Positions 17,291 to 25,301 of a stretch of 64,000 bases of DNA are shown here, piece by piece. A program made the translations under genes and the position numbers. Source of the DNA: Herbiconiux sp. (lineage in GTDB: Bacteria; Actinomycetota; Actinomycetes; Actinomycetales; Microbacteriaceae); NCBI RefSeq assembly GCF_004297105.1, contig NZ_SCVE01000006.1, forward strand, positions 186,001 through 250,000, written 5' to 3'. The notes under the pieces were generated by a model. The model saw only the letters and a list, made by a program, of their open reading frames with translations. It did not search any database and was not told the DNA's origin. Numbering within the stretch: position 1 is the first letter of the stretch; the number at the start of each line of letters is the position of its first letter.

Positions 17291-18145
17291 ATGACCATCG
17301 TCGTCACCGGAGCAACCGGACACCTCGGCCGCCTCACCATCGACCACCTCCTCGCCCGCGGCGTCGCGGCGTCCGACATCGTCGCCGCCGGCCGCAACAC
17401 CGAGCGACTGGCCGAGCTGGCCGCGAACGGCGTGCGCACGGCCACGATCGACTTCGACGAGCCGGCCACCCTCGACGCGGCCTTCGCCGGTGCCGACACC
17501 GTCGTGCTCGTCTCCTCCAGCGAGCCCGGCCGCCGTGCCCCGCAGCACAGCAACGCCATCGATGCCGCCGTCCGTGCCGGTGTGACGCACTTCGTGTACA
17601 CGAGCGCTCCGAAGGCGACCACCTCCGCGCTGGTTCTGGCACCCGACCACAAAGCGACCGAAGAGGCCATCGCCGTGTCGGGGCTGCCTGCCACCATCCT
17701 GCGCAACAACTGGTACAACGAGAACTACGGCGCCACCTTCGCGCAGGCGGCCGCCTCGGGCGTCTACGCGGCGAGCACCGGCGAGGGCCGGGTCGCGAGC
17801 GCGGCCCGCACCGACTACGCCGAGGCGATCGCCGCCGTGGTCACCACCGAGGGCCACATCGGCGCGGTCTACGAGCTCTCCGGCGACACCGCCTGGAACG
17901 GCACCGAGTTCGCGGCGGCCGCATCCGACGCCCTCGGCCGTGAGATCGTGTTCCAGCCGCTCACCGCGGACGAGGAGAGCGCCGCCCTCACCGCCGCAGG
18001 GCTGGATGCAGGTACCGTCGGTTTCGTCGTGGCCCTCAACCAGAACATCGCCGACGGCACGCTCGCCGAGACCTCGGGCGAGCTGAACCGCCTGATCGGC
18101 CACCCCACCACGACTCTGGTCGACTACTTCCGCACCCAGGTCTGA
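17291..18145 (+). CDS. NAD(P)H-binding quinone oxidoreductase-like protein (NmrA/QorB type)
   Basis: A 284-residue atypical short-chain dehydrogenase. The Rossmann motif TGATGHLGR is at residues 6-14, FVYTSAPKA marks the mid-domain, and ILRNNWYNENY resembles the QorB family of NADPH quinone reductases and NmrA-like sensors. It lacks the classic YxxxK pair, as usual for this group. Start at the ATG following ACGGAAAGGGATCGCAG. It is divergent from the HxlR gene, which probably represses it. A very strong terminator follows. Confidence 0.85.
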   Translation: MTIVVTGATGHLGRLTIDHLLARGVAASDIVAAGRNTERLAELAANGVRTATIDFDEPATLDAAFAGADTVVLVSSSEPGRRAPQHSNAIDAAVRAGVTHFVYTSAPKATTSALVLAPDHKATEEAIAVSGLPATILRNNWYNENYGATFAQAAASGVYAASTGEGRVASAARTDYAEAIAAVVTTEGHIGAVYELSGDTAWNGTEFAAAASDALGREIVFQPLTADEESAALTAAGLDAGTVGFVVALNQNIADGTLAETSGELNRLIGHPTTTLVDYFRTQV

Positions 18146-18177
18146 CCCGGGAGCGGCGCTGACGCGCCGAACCGCAG

Positions 18178-18226
18178 AAGAAAACGGCCCTTCATCCACA
18201 TAATGTCGATGAAGGGCCGTTTTCTT
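18178..18226. terminator. Bidirectional intrinsic terminator, 19-bp perfect stem
   Basis: AAGAAAACGGCCCTTCATC pairs perfectly with the arm at 18208-18226, with an 11-base loop. The ends of the arms give a short T-run on each strand, so it serves both the QorB-like gene and the convergent F420-type oxidoreductase. Confidence 0.92.
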
Positions 18227-18240
18227 ATGTCGTTCCGCGA

Positions 18241-19212
18241 TCAGAGCGCGCGGAGCCTCTCGAGCAACGGGCCGGCGGCCTCGGCCAGGAAGCGGTCCTG
18301 GCCCTCGTCACCGACCTGCACCAGCGCGACGTCGGTGAAGCCCGCCTCGAGATACGGCCGCACGCTCTCGGCGATCTCGTCGAGATCGGGGCCGCAGGCG
18401 ATCGAGCCGGCCACATCGTCCGGGCGCACGAACTGGCTGGCGGCCTCGAACCCCGCGGGCGTGGGCAGGTCGGCGTTCACCGACCAGCCGCCGCCGAACC
18501 AGCGGAACTGCTCGTGCGCCTTCGCGATCGCGGCCTCCTTGTCGGGGCCCCAGCAGATCGGGATCTGCCCGATCGAGCGCGCGGCGGCGCCCGACGGCGA
18601 TGCCGATGCCCAGCCCTTCACGAGAGCGCCATCGGGCTCCACCGCGATGAGGTGGTCGCCGAGCGGCGCGAAACGCGCCACCGACTTCTCACCCGACACG
18701 GCGAGACCGATGGGCACGCCACCGTCGGGCACATCCCAGATGCGGGCCGAATCGACGCGGAAGTAGTCGCCCTCCCAGGTCACCAGCTCGCCGGTGTGCA
18801 GCTCCCGGATGATCGTCACGGCCTCCTCGAGCATGTCCTGACGGGCCGCGACCGCCGGCCAGCCCTCCCCCACGACATGCTCGTTGAGGTTCTCGCCCGA
18901 CCCGAGCCCGAGGATGAAGCGGCCCTCGGAGAGGATCTGCAGTGTCGCCGCCTTCTGAGCGACCACGGCGGGGTGGTACCGCACGGTCGGGCAGGTGACG
19001 TACGTCGCGAGCTCCACCCGCTCGGTGGCCTGGGCGACGGCGCCGAGCACCGTCCACGCGTAGGGGGCATGGCCCTGCTCGGTGAGCCACGGCGAATAGT
19101 GGTCGCTCGACACCTCGAAGTCGAAGCCGGCCTCCTCCGCCGCGACCGCGTAGCGCACCAACTCCTTCGGTCCGCTCTGCTCCGTCATGAGGGTGTAGCC
19201 GAATCGCGTCAT
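18241..19212 (-). CDS. LLM class F420-dependent oxidoreductase, G6PDH-like family
   Basis: A 323-residue TIM-barrel protein of the luciferase-like monooxygenase superfamily. GYTLMTEQSGPKELVRYAVAAEEAGFDF and SDHYSPWLTEQGHAPYAWTVLGA resemble the F420-dependent glucose-6-phosphate dehydrogenase-related family, as does LGLGSGENLNEHV. It would use coenzyme F420 for hydride transfer; its substrate is not known, and many relatives are not true G6P dehydrogenases. The start is the ATG at 19212 with GGGAG upstream. The 106 bp to the next gene upstream hold nothing notable. Confidence 0.87.
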   Translation of the reverse strand: MTRFGYTLMTEQSGPKELVRYAVAAEEAGFDFEVSSDHYSPWLTEQGHAPYAWTVLGAVAQATERVELATYVTCPTVRYHPAVVAQKAATLQILSEGRFILGLGSGENLNEHVVGEGWPAVAARQDMLEEAVTIIRELHTGELVTWEGDYFRVDSARIWDVPDGGVPIGLAVSGEKSVARFAPLGDHLIAVEPDGALVKGWASASPSGAAARSIGQIPICWGPDKEAAIAKAHEQFRWFGGGWSVNADLPTPAGFEAASQFVRPDDVAGSIACGPDLDEIAESVRPYLEAGFTDVALVQVGDEGQDRFLAEAAGPLLERLRAL

Positions 19213-19318
19213 TGTGGTCTCCCGTCGTCGAACGTCGTCGCTGTCGACGCTGGCACGGGCGACCGGCTCGCGCACGGGGGTTGCGGCGCGAGCGTGGTCG
19301 GGCCACGCGCCGGCCCGC

Positions 19319-19867
19319 TCAGACGAGGGTGGGCTGGCGGGCGAGATCGACGGTGCTGCGGAGCACGGCCGCACCGAGGGTCAGGATGCCGTCACTGAGA
19401 GGCTCGCAGCGCATCCCGCCGCGCCCCCGCAACGCCTTGTGCGCACCCGGAGCGAGCACCACGTCCATCCAGGCGCACGGATTCGCCGGCCGGTGGGCCT
19501 GGAAGTGCACGGCACCGGCACCGGTGTCGAGCGAGAACTGCGCTCCGCGCAGCCGGTCGACATCCACACCGCGCAGGACGATGTTGCGCCGGGTCGCGGC
19601 GGGGTCGAGGGGCTCCTCGGCCTCGAGCACCTCGCGCACGTAGTCCAGCGACTCCTCCGCCATCACCGTCACCGCCGCCGTGCGGTGGGCGTGGTGCCCG
19701 AAGTGCCGGTCGCCCACGATGCCGAGGGAGGTGCGCACCTCGACGCGCTCGCGCGACTCCGACTCCCCCACGGGTGCCGGCAGCGGGCCATCGGATGGCC
19801 GGCCCTCGTACCGATGCACCGCCGAGACGAGCAGGTGCACGATCTCCACGTCGTAGACGAACTCCAT
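19319..19867 (-). CDS. MOSC domain protein
   Basis: This 182-residue protein has the MOSC (molybdenum cofactor sulfurase C-terminal) pattern: HRYEGRPSDGP near the start, VGDRHFGHHAHRTAAVTVMAEE in the middle, RRNIVLRGVDV, and FQAHRPANPCAWMD containing the conserved cysteine. Such proteins bind sulfur carried to metallo-sulfur centres. GTG at 19870 and ATG at 19867 are adjacent; TAGCCT lies exactly 6 bp before the ATG, favouring it. The gene lies 9 bp downstream of the acetolactate decarboxylase stop. Confidence 0.83.
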   Translation of the reverse strand: MEFVYDVEIVHLLVSAVHRYEGRPSDGPLPAPVGESESRERVEVRTSLGIVGDRHFGHHAHRTAAVTVMAEESLDYVREVLEAEEPLDPAATRRNIVLRGVDVDRLRGAQFSLDTGAGAVHFQAHRPANPCAWMDVVLAPGAHKALRGRGGMRCEPLSDGILTLGAAVLRSTVDLARQPTLV

Positions 19868-19876
19868 CACTCCAGG

Positions 19877-20644
19877 CTACGGGGTGTCGTCTCCGTCTGT
19901 CGCGAGCAGACGCTGATGGTCGGACTCGGCATGGCGGATGGCCGCGTCGACGTCGTCGAGCTCGAGATCGGCGTTCAGGTAGGCCTCGGAGTGCGGGAGC
20001 CGTACGGTCAGGGCGGTGAAGCTCTCGAGGGCGAGCTCCCCCGTGGCCTGGCCGAGTTCGAGCACGTGCCCGCCCAGCTCGCCGGTCTCGTCGACGAAGT
20101 GGAAGTGCGGGCCCGCGACGCTGATGCCCTGGAACACCTGCGGTGCCACGAAGCCCAGCAGGGTGCCCGTGACGTCGTGCAGGGTGTTCTCCCGCTGGTC
20201 GTGCACCGCCAGGGCGAGCGGGAGGTACGGCTTCGACTGGCGCTTCGCCTCGCGCAGGCTGATCCGCCCGAAGTGCGCCGTGAAGCGCACCGCGTGGAAC
20301 AGGTTCGGGCTCAGCACGCGCTCCGCGACATCCGTCACCAGCGCGTCGAGTGAGGGCACCGCCTCGAGCAGGTCGCTGCGCTCCGGCACGAATTCGACCA
20401 CCTCGGCGAACGCGAGGGTGTCGCGGGGCTCGAGCACCGTCATCCGGCCGTCGCCGTGGAAGAGGCGGAACACTCCGTCGAGCACCACGAGTTCGCCGTC
20501 CATGTGGTCGCCGCAGCCGAGCCCCAACGAGCCGCGCCGGGCCACCTGGGCCACGCTGAACTCGCCGTCGAAGAGCCCGGCCACCAGCGCGTCGACGATG
20601 GAGAACTGCTCGATGACCTTCTCGGAACGGGATCTCGGGCGCAT
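19877..20644 (-). CDS. budA: Acetolactate decarboxylase
   Basis: A 255-residue zinc enzyme converting acetolactate to acetoin. The family blocks IEQFSIVDALVAGLFDGEFSV and GSLGLGCGDHMDGELVVLDG are present. The zinc ligands H180 and H182 in GPHFHFVDET and H193 in GGHVLE are intact, with E51 and R120 in the expected places. The ATG at 20644 has GAGG 6 bp upstream; a GTG at 20665 would add seven residues. No acetolactate synthase or butanediol dehydrogenase gene is near, so acetolactate would come from branched-chain amino-acid synthesis. Confidence 0.92.
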   Translation of the reverse strand: MRPRSRSEKVIEQFSIVDALVAGLFDGEFSVAQVARRGSLGLGCGDHMDGELVVLDGVFRLFHGDGRMTVLEPRDTLAFAEVVEFVPERSDLLEAVPSLDALVTDVAERVLSPNLFHAVRFTAHFGRISLREAKRQSKPYLPLALAVHDQRENTLHDVTGTLLGFVAPQVFQGISVAGPHFHFVDETGELGGHVLELGQATGELALESFTALTVRLPHSEAYLNADLELDDVDAAIRHAESDHQRLLATDGDDTP

Positions 20645-20694
20645 GGTGGCCTCATTCTCGCGCACTCTTCAGCAGAACGCACCAGAGTAGAGAT

Positions 20695-21549
20695 ATGTCC
20701 TCGCGTCTCGATCGCAATGTCGATCGCCTCCTCAGCATCCATCGACCCGTGGTGCTCGCGCACCTGCGCGGCATCCGCCGCCTGCATCCGGATGCCTCGC
20801 CCCAGGAGCTGCTGGTCATCCTGGAGCGGCGTTACGTGGCCGCGGTGACCACCGGCGGTGCCGCCGTGGGCGCCAGCGCGGTGCTGCCGTTCGTCGGCAC
20901 CGGCATATCGCTCGGGCTGAGCGCCGTGGAGACCGCCGGCTTCCTCGAGACCACCACTCTGTTCGCCCAGTCGGTGACCGAGCTGCACGGCATCGCCGTG
21001 ACCGACCCCGACCGGTCACGAGCACTCGTGATGACGCTGCTCATGGGCAAGGCGGGCAGCGACCTGCTCAAGCAGATCGCCGGACAGGCCACCGGCGGGT
21101 CGACCCGCAACGCCTACTGGGGCCAGGTGGTGACCTCGAGCCTGCCGCAGTTCGTGGTGGGCCCCGTCGCCGACCAGCTCAAGAACCACTTCGTCCGGCG
21201 CTTCGCCACGGGTCAGGGGGCCAACATCCTGGGCCGGGCCATCCCGTTCGGAATCGGCGCGGCGATCGGCGGCGTGGGCAACCTCGTGCTCGGGCGCACG
21301 GTGATCCAGAGCGCACGCACCGCATTCGGCCCGGCGCCGTTCACCTACCCGGAGGAGCTCGCGATCACCGTGAAGCCGCCCAAGGCCGTGCGCGGGCCGC
21401 GCCGAGCGAAGGATGATCGGGAGGTGGAGGCCTCCACGGCGGGGAAGCGGAGGCTTCTCCCCTCACGCCGCAAGGCGATCACCGGCACGACGGAAGCGCC
21501 CGGACCATGGGATGCGGGCACCGGCGCGCCCGCCGACATCCGCATCTGA
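20695..21549 (+). CDS. Conserved hypothetical protein with hydrophobic core
   Basis: A 284-residue protein, divergent from budA with 50 bp between. Residues about 50-90 (AAVTTGGAAVGASAVLPFVGTGISLG) and about 165-215 (GRAIPFGIGAAIGGVGNLVLGRTVI) are Gly/Ala-rich and hydrophobic and could insert in a membrane as helical hairpins; the C-terminal 60 residues are charged and Pro-rich. The pattern resembles EcsC-like proteins, but I cannot assign it firmly. The ATG at 20695 was chosen as the only good start near the 5' end. Confidence 0.65.
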   Translation: MSSRLDRNVDRLLSIHRPVVLAHLRGIRRLHPDASPQELLVILERRYVAAVTTGGAAVGASAVLPFVGTGISLGLSAVETAGFLETTTLFAQSVTELHGIAVTDPDRSRALVMTLLMGKAGSDLLKQIAGQATGGSTRNAYWGQVVTSSLPQFVVGPVADQLKNHFVRRFATGQGANILGRAIPFGIGAAIGGVGNLVLGRTVIQSARTAFGPAPFTYPEELAITVKPPKAVRGPRRAKDDREVEASTAGKRRLLPSRRKAITGTTEAPGPWDAGTGAPADIRI

Positions 21550-21559
21550 ATCACGCCGT

Positions 21560-21623
21560 TCTGCAACCTGATGGTATCCTGAGGGCTGAGTCGGGGCGTA
21601 TCAGCTTCCGCACCGGTTGCAGA
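21560..21623 (+). promoter_or_regulatory. Promoter of the LAQTG mini-protein with inverted repeat
   Basis: A likely -10, TATCCT (21575-21580), lies in the spacer. It is bracketed by a perfect 9-bp inverted repeat, TCTGCAACC (21560-21568) and GGTTGCAGA (21615-21623), 46 bp apart. The right arm is in the 5' untranslated region, so the repeat is more likely a paired protein-binding site than a terminator. Confidence 0.4.
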
Positions 21624-21638
21624 CAGAGGGGGGATCAG

Positions 21639-21872
21639 GTGAGAGTTCGCATCATCGCCGTCGTCACATCCACTCTCGTGCTGCTCGGTCTCGGCGGGGC
21701 CGCGGCGTTCGCGGCGACCTCCCCCGACGGTCAGCCGGTGTCCGAGCCGACGCTCGCACAGACGGGCTATGACTTCACCCCGATGCTCGTCACCGCGGCC
21801 GTCTTCCTCCTCATCGCGGGCATCACCGTGATCGTGGCGAAGTACGCCGTGGCGCGCTCGAGCAACAGCTGA
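21639..21872 (+). CDS. Very small LAxTG sortase-anchored surface protein
   Basis: A 77-residue protein that consists almost only of export and anchoring signals. Residues 1-26 are a signal peptide (IIAVVTSTLVLLGLGGAAAFA), about 12 residues follow, then LAQTG (39-43), a hydrophobic helix (48-68) and a tail with K68 and R73. LAxTG with this layout is the recognition signal of class E sortases of high-GC Gram-positives. The mature wall-linked part would be only about 15 residues. Start is the GTG preceded by AGAGGGGGGATC. Its function is unknown. Confidence 0.7.
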   Translation: MRVRIIAVVTSTLVLLGLGGAAAFAATSPDGQPVSEPTLAQTGYDFTPMLVTAAVFLLIAGITVIVAKYAVARSSNS

Positions 21873-21904
21873 GAGCTGCACGTCACCCTCGCGGGTGCGG
21901 GCAC

Positions 21905-23185
21905 TCAGTCGCGCTCGTCGAGTTCTGCCACCAGTTCGCGAACGTCGACCGGCTCGTCATGGGCGTGCAGCATCACGTTGCGCCGCCATTCGGCGAGCAG
22001 CGTCTCGATCGCGGCGTGGAAGCGACGCGTGGCGGCACCCGGCCTGGTGTCGCCGAAGTAGTGCGACACCCAGCGGCCGAGACGCACACCCGCGGCCGAA
22101 TCGCGCGAGAGCTGCTCGAGCCGTGACCGCACCTGCGACGCCTCCTCGACGCCCAGCCATTCGCAGTCGGAGAGGTAGCCCGTGGTCTCGATCGGAGCAT
22201 CCGGATTCACCGGCCGCGTGACGAGCACCGGCTTGCCGGTGGCCAGCCGGTCGTAGACCATGGCCGAGACATCGACGATGGCCACATCGGCGGCGGCGAG
22301 CTGCCAGCCCAGTTCGGTGCCCGTGTCGTGCAGGTGGTGCGCCGTGGGGTCGGCGCGGTTCGCCGCCGCGATCTGAGCGATGATCTCGCGGTTGGCTGCC
22401 GCGTAGCCCTGGTCGACGGTGCCGCTTCGGGGATGGGGGCGGTAGATGAGACGGTGTGCGGGCGAGGCGAGCAGGTCGCGCACCAGGGCGGTTCCGTGGC
22501 TGGCGATCGAGCCGTAGGCGGCTGTGGACCGCTCCCCCTCCCAGGTGGGCGCGTAGAGCACGAGCGAGCGCCCGTCGGCCGGGAACGGCGTGCCGCGAGT
22601 GTAGTGGTCGGCCTGCGGCCGGCCGATCGGGATGGCGCGGCGCTCGAGGTCGTAGTCCCACAGCACGCGCTGCAGCCGCGCGATCGCCGCGTCGCCGGCC
22701 ACCAGGCTGTAGTCGTAGGCCTTGATCTGGTTGGTGGTCATGGAGAGGGTGTCGCTCTCACCGTGGTTGATGAACACGTGCCAGCGGCGCCCGTAGCGCA
22801 TGAGGTGGAAGTTGCGGGCGTTCTGATTCACGTAGAGCACGATCGGCAGCTCGTGGTCGAGGAGGAACGCCTCGAGATCGGCCACCCGGCTCACATCGGC
22901 CACCGGAACGGGGGCCTCGTCGAGCAGGGCGCTCGTGGCATCCGGGGTGCGGCTCAGAATGACGACAGGATGCGTCTTCGCGAGCTCGGCCAGCGGCGCA
23001 TACCAACGGCGCAGCTGGTAGAGGTTCTCGGCACCATCGGCGAAGTGCACGGCGATCTCGAACCGCCGGCGCGGAAGCGGTGCGCGCGCGGCGAGCTGCC
23101 GGTCGAGACGGGTGCGTGCTGAACGAGCGGCGAGCAGAGCGCGCATCGCGCCCCAGCACTGCTTCAGATCGTTCGATGCGGCCAC
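21905..23185 (-). CDS. CDP-glycerol glycerophosphotransferase-like (TagB/TagF) protein
   Basis: A 426-residue enzyme of the CDP-glycerol:poly(glycerophosphate) glycerophosphotransferase family, which builds teichoic-acid type wall or surface polymers. Typical blocks are VFINHGESDT, VLYAPTWEGERS, RLIYRPHPRSG and AADVAIVDVSAMVYDRLATGKPVLVTRP, which form the nucleotide- and phosphate-binding GT-B half. The GTG start has TAGCGT exactly 6 bp upstream, a leaderless arrangement. The polymer made here is unknown; no other teichoic-acid genes lie in the window. Confidence 0.85.
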   Translation of the reverse strand: MAASNDLKQCWGAMRALLAARSARTRLDRQLAARAPLPRRRFEIAVHFADGAENLYQLRRWYAPLAELAKTHPVVILSRTPDATSALLDEAPVPVADVSRVADLEAFLLDHELPIVLYVNQNARNFHLMRYGRRWHVFINHGESDTLSMTTNQIKAYDYSLVAGDAAIARLQRVLWDYDLERRAIPIGRPQADHYTRGTPFPADGRSLVLYAPTWEGERSTAAYGSIASHGTALVRDLLASPAHRLIYRPHPRSGTVDQGYAAANREIIAQIAAANRADPTAHHLHDTGTELGWQLAAADVAIVDVSAMVYDRLATGKPVLVTRPVNPDAPIETTGYLSDCEWLGVEEASQVRSRLEQLSRDSAAGVRLGRWVSHYFGDTRPGAATRRFHAAIETLLAEWRRNVMLHAHDEPVDVRELVAELDERD

Positions 23186-23197
23186 GGCTCAACGCTA
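23186..23197 (-). promoter_or_regulatory. Leaderless -10 box for the TagB/TagF-like gene
   Basis: On the minus strand TAGCGT is followed by six bases (TGAGCC) and the GTG start at 23185. Confidence 0.5.
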
Positions 23198-23279
23198 GCC
23201 AGCGCGCGAACGCCGACCGCGCCGAACAGGGTCTCCTCGGGAGTTCTTTAGGCAATCGTGACCTTCTGAACGCACAGAA

Positions 23280-23321
23280 GCCGGTGGCCGCGCCGCTGAT
23301 CTGCGACGACGGGCCACCGGC
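23280..23321 (-). terminator. Terminator downstream of htrA-like gene
   Basis: GCCGGTGGCC and its complement GGCCACCGGC form a 10-bp stem around a 22-base loop, 16 bp after the protease stop codon. It separates the protease from the TagB/TagF-like gene on the same strand. Confidence 0.65.
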
Positions 23322-23336
23322 CTCGTGGGGGATTCC

Positions 23337-25106
23337 TTACTTCGCGAGCTCGCCCAGCGTCACGTCGACGGTCTTGGAGGAGCCGCCACGGGTGTACGTG
23401 AGCTTCGCCTCGCCGCCCGCCGGCTGCGTGCGCACGAGCGCGGTGAGGTCGATCGAGTCGGTGACGGGGAGCCCGTTGAACTCGGTGACCACGTCGCCCG
23501 CCTGGAGGCCGGCCTTCTCGGCGGCTCCGCCCGAGGTGACCTCCTGGATGAGGGCACCGGCGGTGGTGCTGCCGGTCTGCGAAGCCGCGTCGCCCACGGT
23601 GGCGCCGAGCAGGCCGTGCGTGGCGGTTCCGGTGGCGATGATCTCGTCGGTGACGCGCTTCACCAGGTTCGCGGGGATCGAGAAGCCCACACCGATGTTG
23701 CCCGACTGCGAGCTGCTGCTCGAGGAGGAGCCGGCGCTCGCGATCGCCACGTTGATACCGATGAGCTTGCCCTCGTTGTCGAGCAGCGCACCGCCCGAGT
23801 TGCCGGGGTTGATGGCCGCGTCGGTCTGGATGACCGAGAGCGAGATCGACGACTGCTGGGTGGTGGGGGTCTGCGTCTGGCTCTCGCCGCCCTGACCCGG
23901 GATGTCGAAGTTCCAGAAGTCGTACGGACCCTGGTTGCCGCCGTTGCCGTCGCCGTTGTCGGGCGTGGGGTTCGTCTCGGTGTCGTCGGGCGCGGCCGAG
24001 GAGGCCACCGTGATGCTGCGGTTCAGCGCACTGACGATGCCGTTGGTGACGGTGCCGGAGAGACCGAGCGGGGCGCCGATGGCGATCGCGACGTCACCCA
24101 CGTTGAGGTTCGACGAGTCGCCGAACTCGATGGGCGTGAGGCCCGAGGCATCCGTCAGCTTGATCACGGCGAGGTCGGCGACCGGGTCGGTTCCGACCAC
24201 GGTGGCCTGGTAGATCTTGCCGTCGTTGCTCTGCACGGTGATGGAGGGGCTGGCCGTGGCGCCGTCGAGGGTGACGACGTGGGTGTTGGTGACCACGTAG
24301 CCGTCCGAGCTGAGGATGACGCCCGAACCCGTTCCCGCGGCCTGGTCGCTCGACACCGAGATGGTGACCACCGAAGGCGAGGCCTTGGCGGCGACCGCGG
24401 TGATGAGGTTCGCGTTGTCGGGGTTGTTCACCGTGATGCTGGTGGGGCTCGAGGCGCTGGTGGTGCTCGATCCGCCGTTCTGGCTCACGACCCACGCCGT
24501 GACACCGGCACCGGATGCGCCACCGATGAGCGCACCGATCGCCAGAGCTGCGACGAGCGCTACCCCGCCGCGACGCTTCTTGGGCGCCTTCGGGGGCTGG
24601 TTCGAGTAGGCGCCGGAGGCGGCGTACATCGCGGAGTTGAAGTTCGGGTCGGGCACGGCGCCGTAGGGTGCCGCTGCCGCGGCCGGGGTGCCGAAGGAGC
24701 CCTGACCGTAGTTGGCGGTGGGCTGCTGCTGCGCGTAGTAGGGGGTGGTCGGCTGCTGACCGTAGGGCTGCACCGGGGTGGTGGGAGCCGTGGGGTTGTG
24801 CTGCGCGGGCTGGGCCGGCACCGGCGTCTGCGCCGACGTGTAGTGCTCGACCGGGGCCTGGGCGGCGGGGGCCTCGGGTGCCGCGATCACGGGCACGATC
24901 GGGGGGACGACCGCCGTCGTGTCGTCGTGGTGCGGGTAGGCCGGCGTGGTCGCCGCGGGTGCGGCGCTCTCGGCGGCCGGGGTGGTCTCGGGGGCGGCAG
25001 GCGTTTCGCCGTACGCCGCGGAGGCGACGGGCTGCTGTGCCGCGTCGGTCTCGTTCTCGGGCGTGGTGGCCGGAATGCCTTCGGGGTTCTCGGTGCTCTC
25101 TGACAT
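23337..25106 (-). CDS. HtrA/DegP-type serine protease with PDZ domain
   Basis: A 589-residue membrane-anchored protease. The first 170 residues are a Pro/Ala/Gln-rich cytoplasmic region; a helix at about 181-207 crosses the membrane after KKRRGG. The trypsin-like domain outside has the triad H276 (VVTNTHVV), D311 (DLAVIKL) and S437 (NPGNSGGALL). A PDZ domain occupies about 495-585. Acidic and Ser-rich loops (about 370-415, 458-470) are inserted in the protease domain. It should degrade or chaperone misfolded exported proteins. The ATG at 25106 has GGAAGGAG 8 bp upstream, so the longer frame was not used. Confidence 0.93.
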   Translation of the reverse strand: MSESTENPEGIPATTPENETDAAQQPVASAAYGETPAAPETTPAAESAAPAATTPAYPHHDDTTAVVPPIVPVIAAPEAPAAQAPVEHYTSAQTPVPAQPAQHNPTAPTTPVQPYGQQPTTPYYAQQQPTANYGQGSFGTPAAAAAPYGAVPDPNFNSAMYAASGAYSNQPPKAPKKRRGGVALVAALAIGALIGGASGAGVTAWVVSQNGGSSTTSASSPTSITVNNPDNANLITAVAAKASPSVVTISVSSDQAAGTGSGVILSSDGYVVTNTHVVTLDGATASPSITVQSNDGKIYQATVVGTDPVADLAVIKLTDASGLTPIEFGDSSNLNVGDVAIAIGAPLGLSGTVTNGIVSALNRSITVASSAAPDDTETNPTPDNGDGNGGNQGPYDFWNFDIPGQGGESQTQTPTTQQSSISLSVIQTDAAINPGNSGGALLDNEGKLIGINVAIASAGSSSSSSSQSGNIGVGFSIPANLVKRVTDEIIATGTATHGLLGATVGDAASQTGSTTAGALIQEVTSGGAAEKAGLQAGDVVTEFNGLPVTDSIDLTALVRTQPAGGEAKLTYTRGGSSKTVDVTLGELAK

Positions 25107-25301
25107 CGGTGGTGCTCCTTCCAAGCACTCGCTAGCATCCTCACCCAAGCTGAGGGTTGTCTATGGACCGGCTGTATGCAGACTGCCGCCTGGATATGAC
25201 TCGGCCATGTGAGCGGCCCTCGGCCGGATCGCCGGATCCGTGCACGGCACTAGATTGGTCTGCGGACCCCGATGAAGGAGGCCACACAGATCGAGGAGAC
25301 C

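Noticed and set aside
23325..25103. Plus-strand open frame of 592 codons opposite the HtrA-like gene
   Set aside because: The product is Gly/Arg/Val-rich and without motifs; the minus strand has the full protease triad and PDZ domain.
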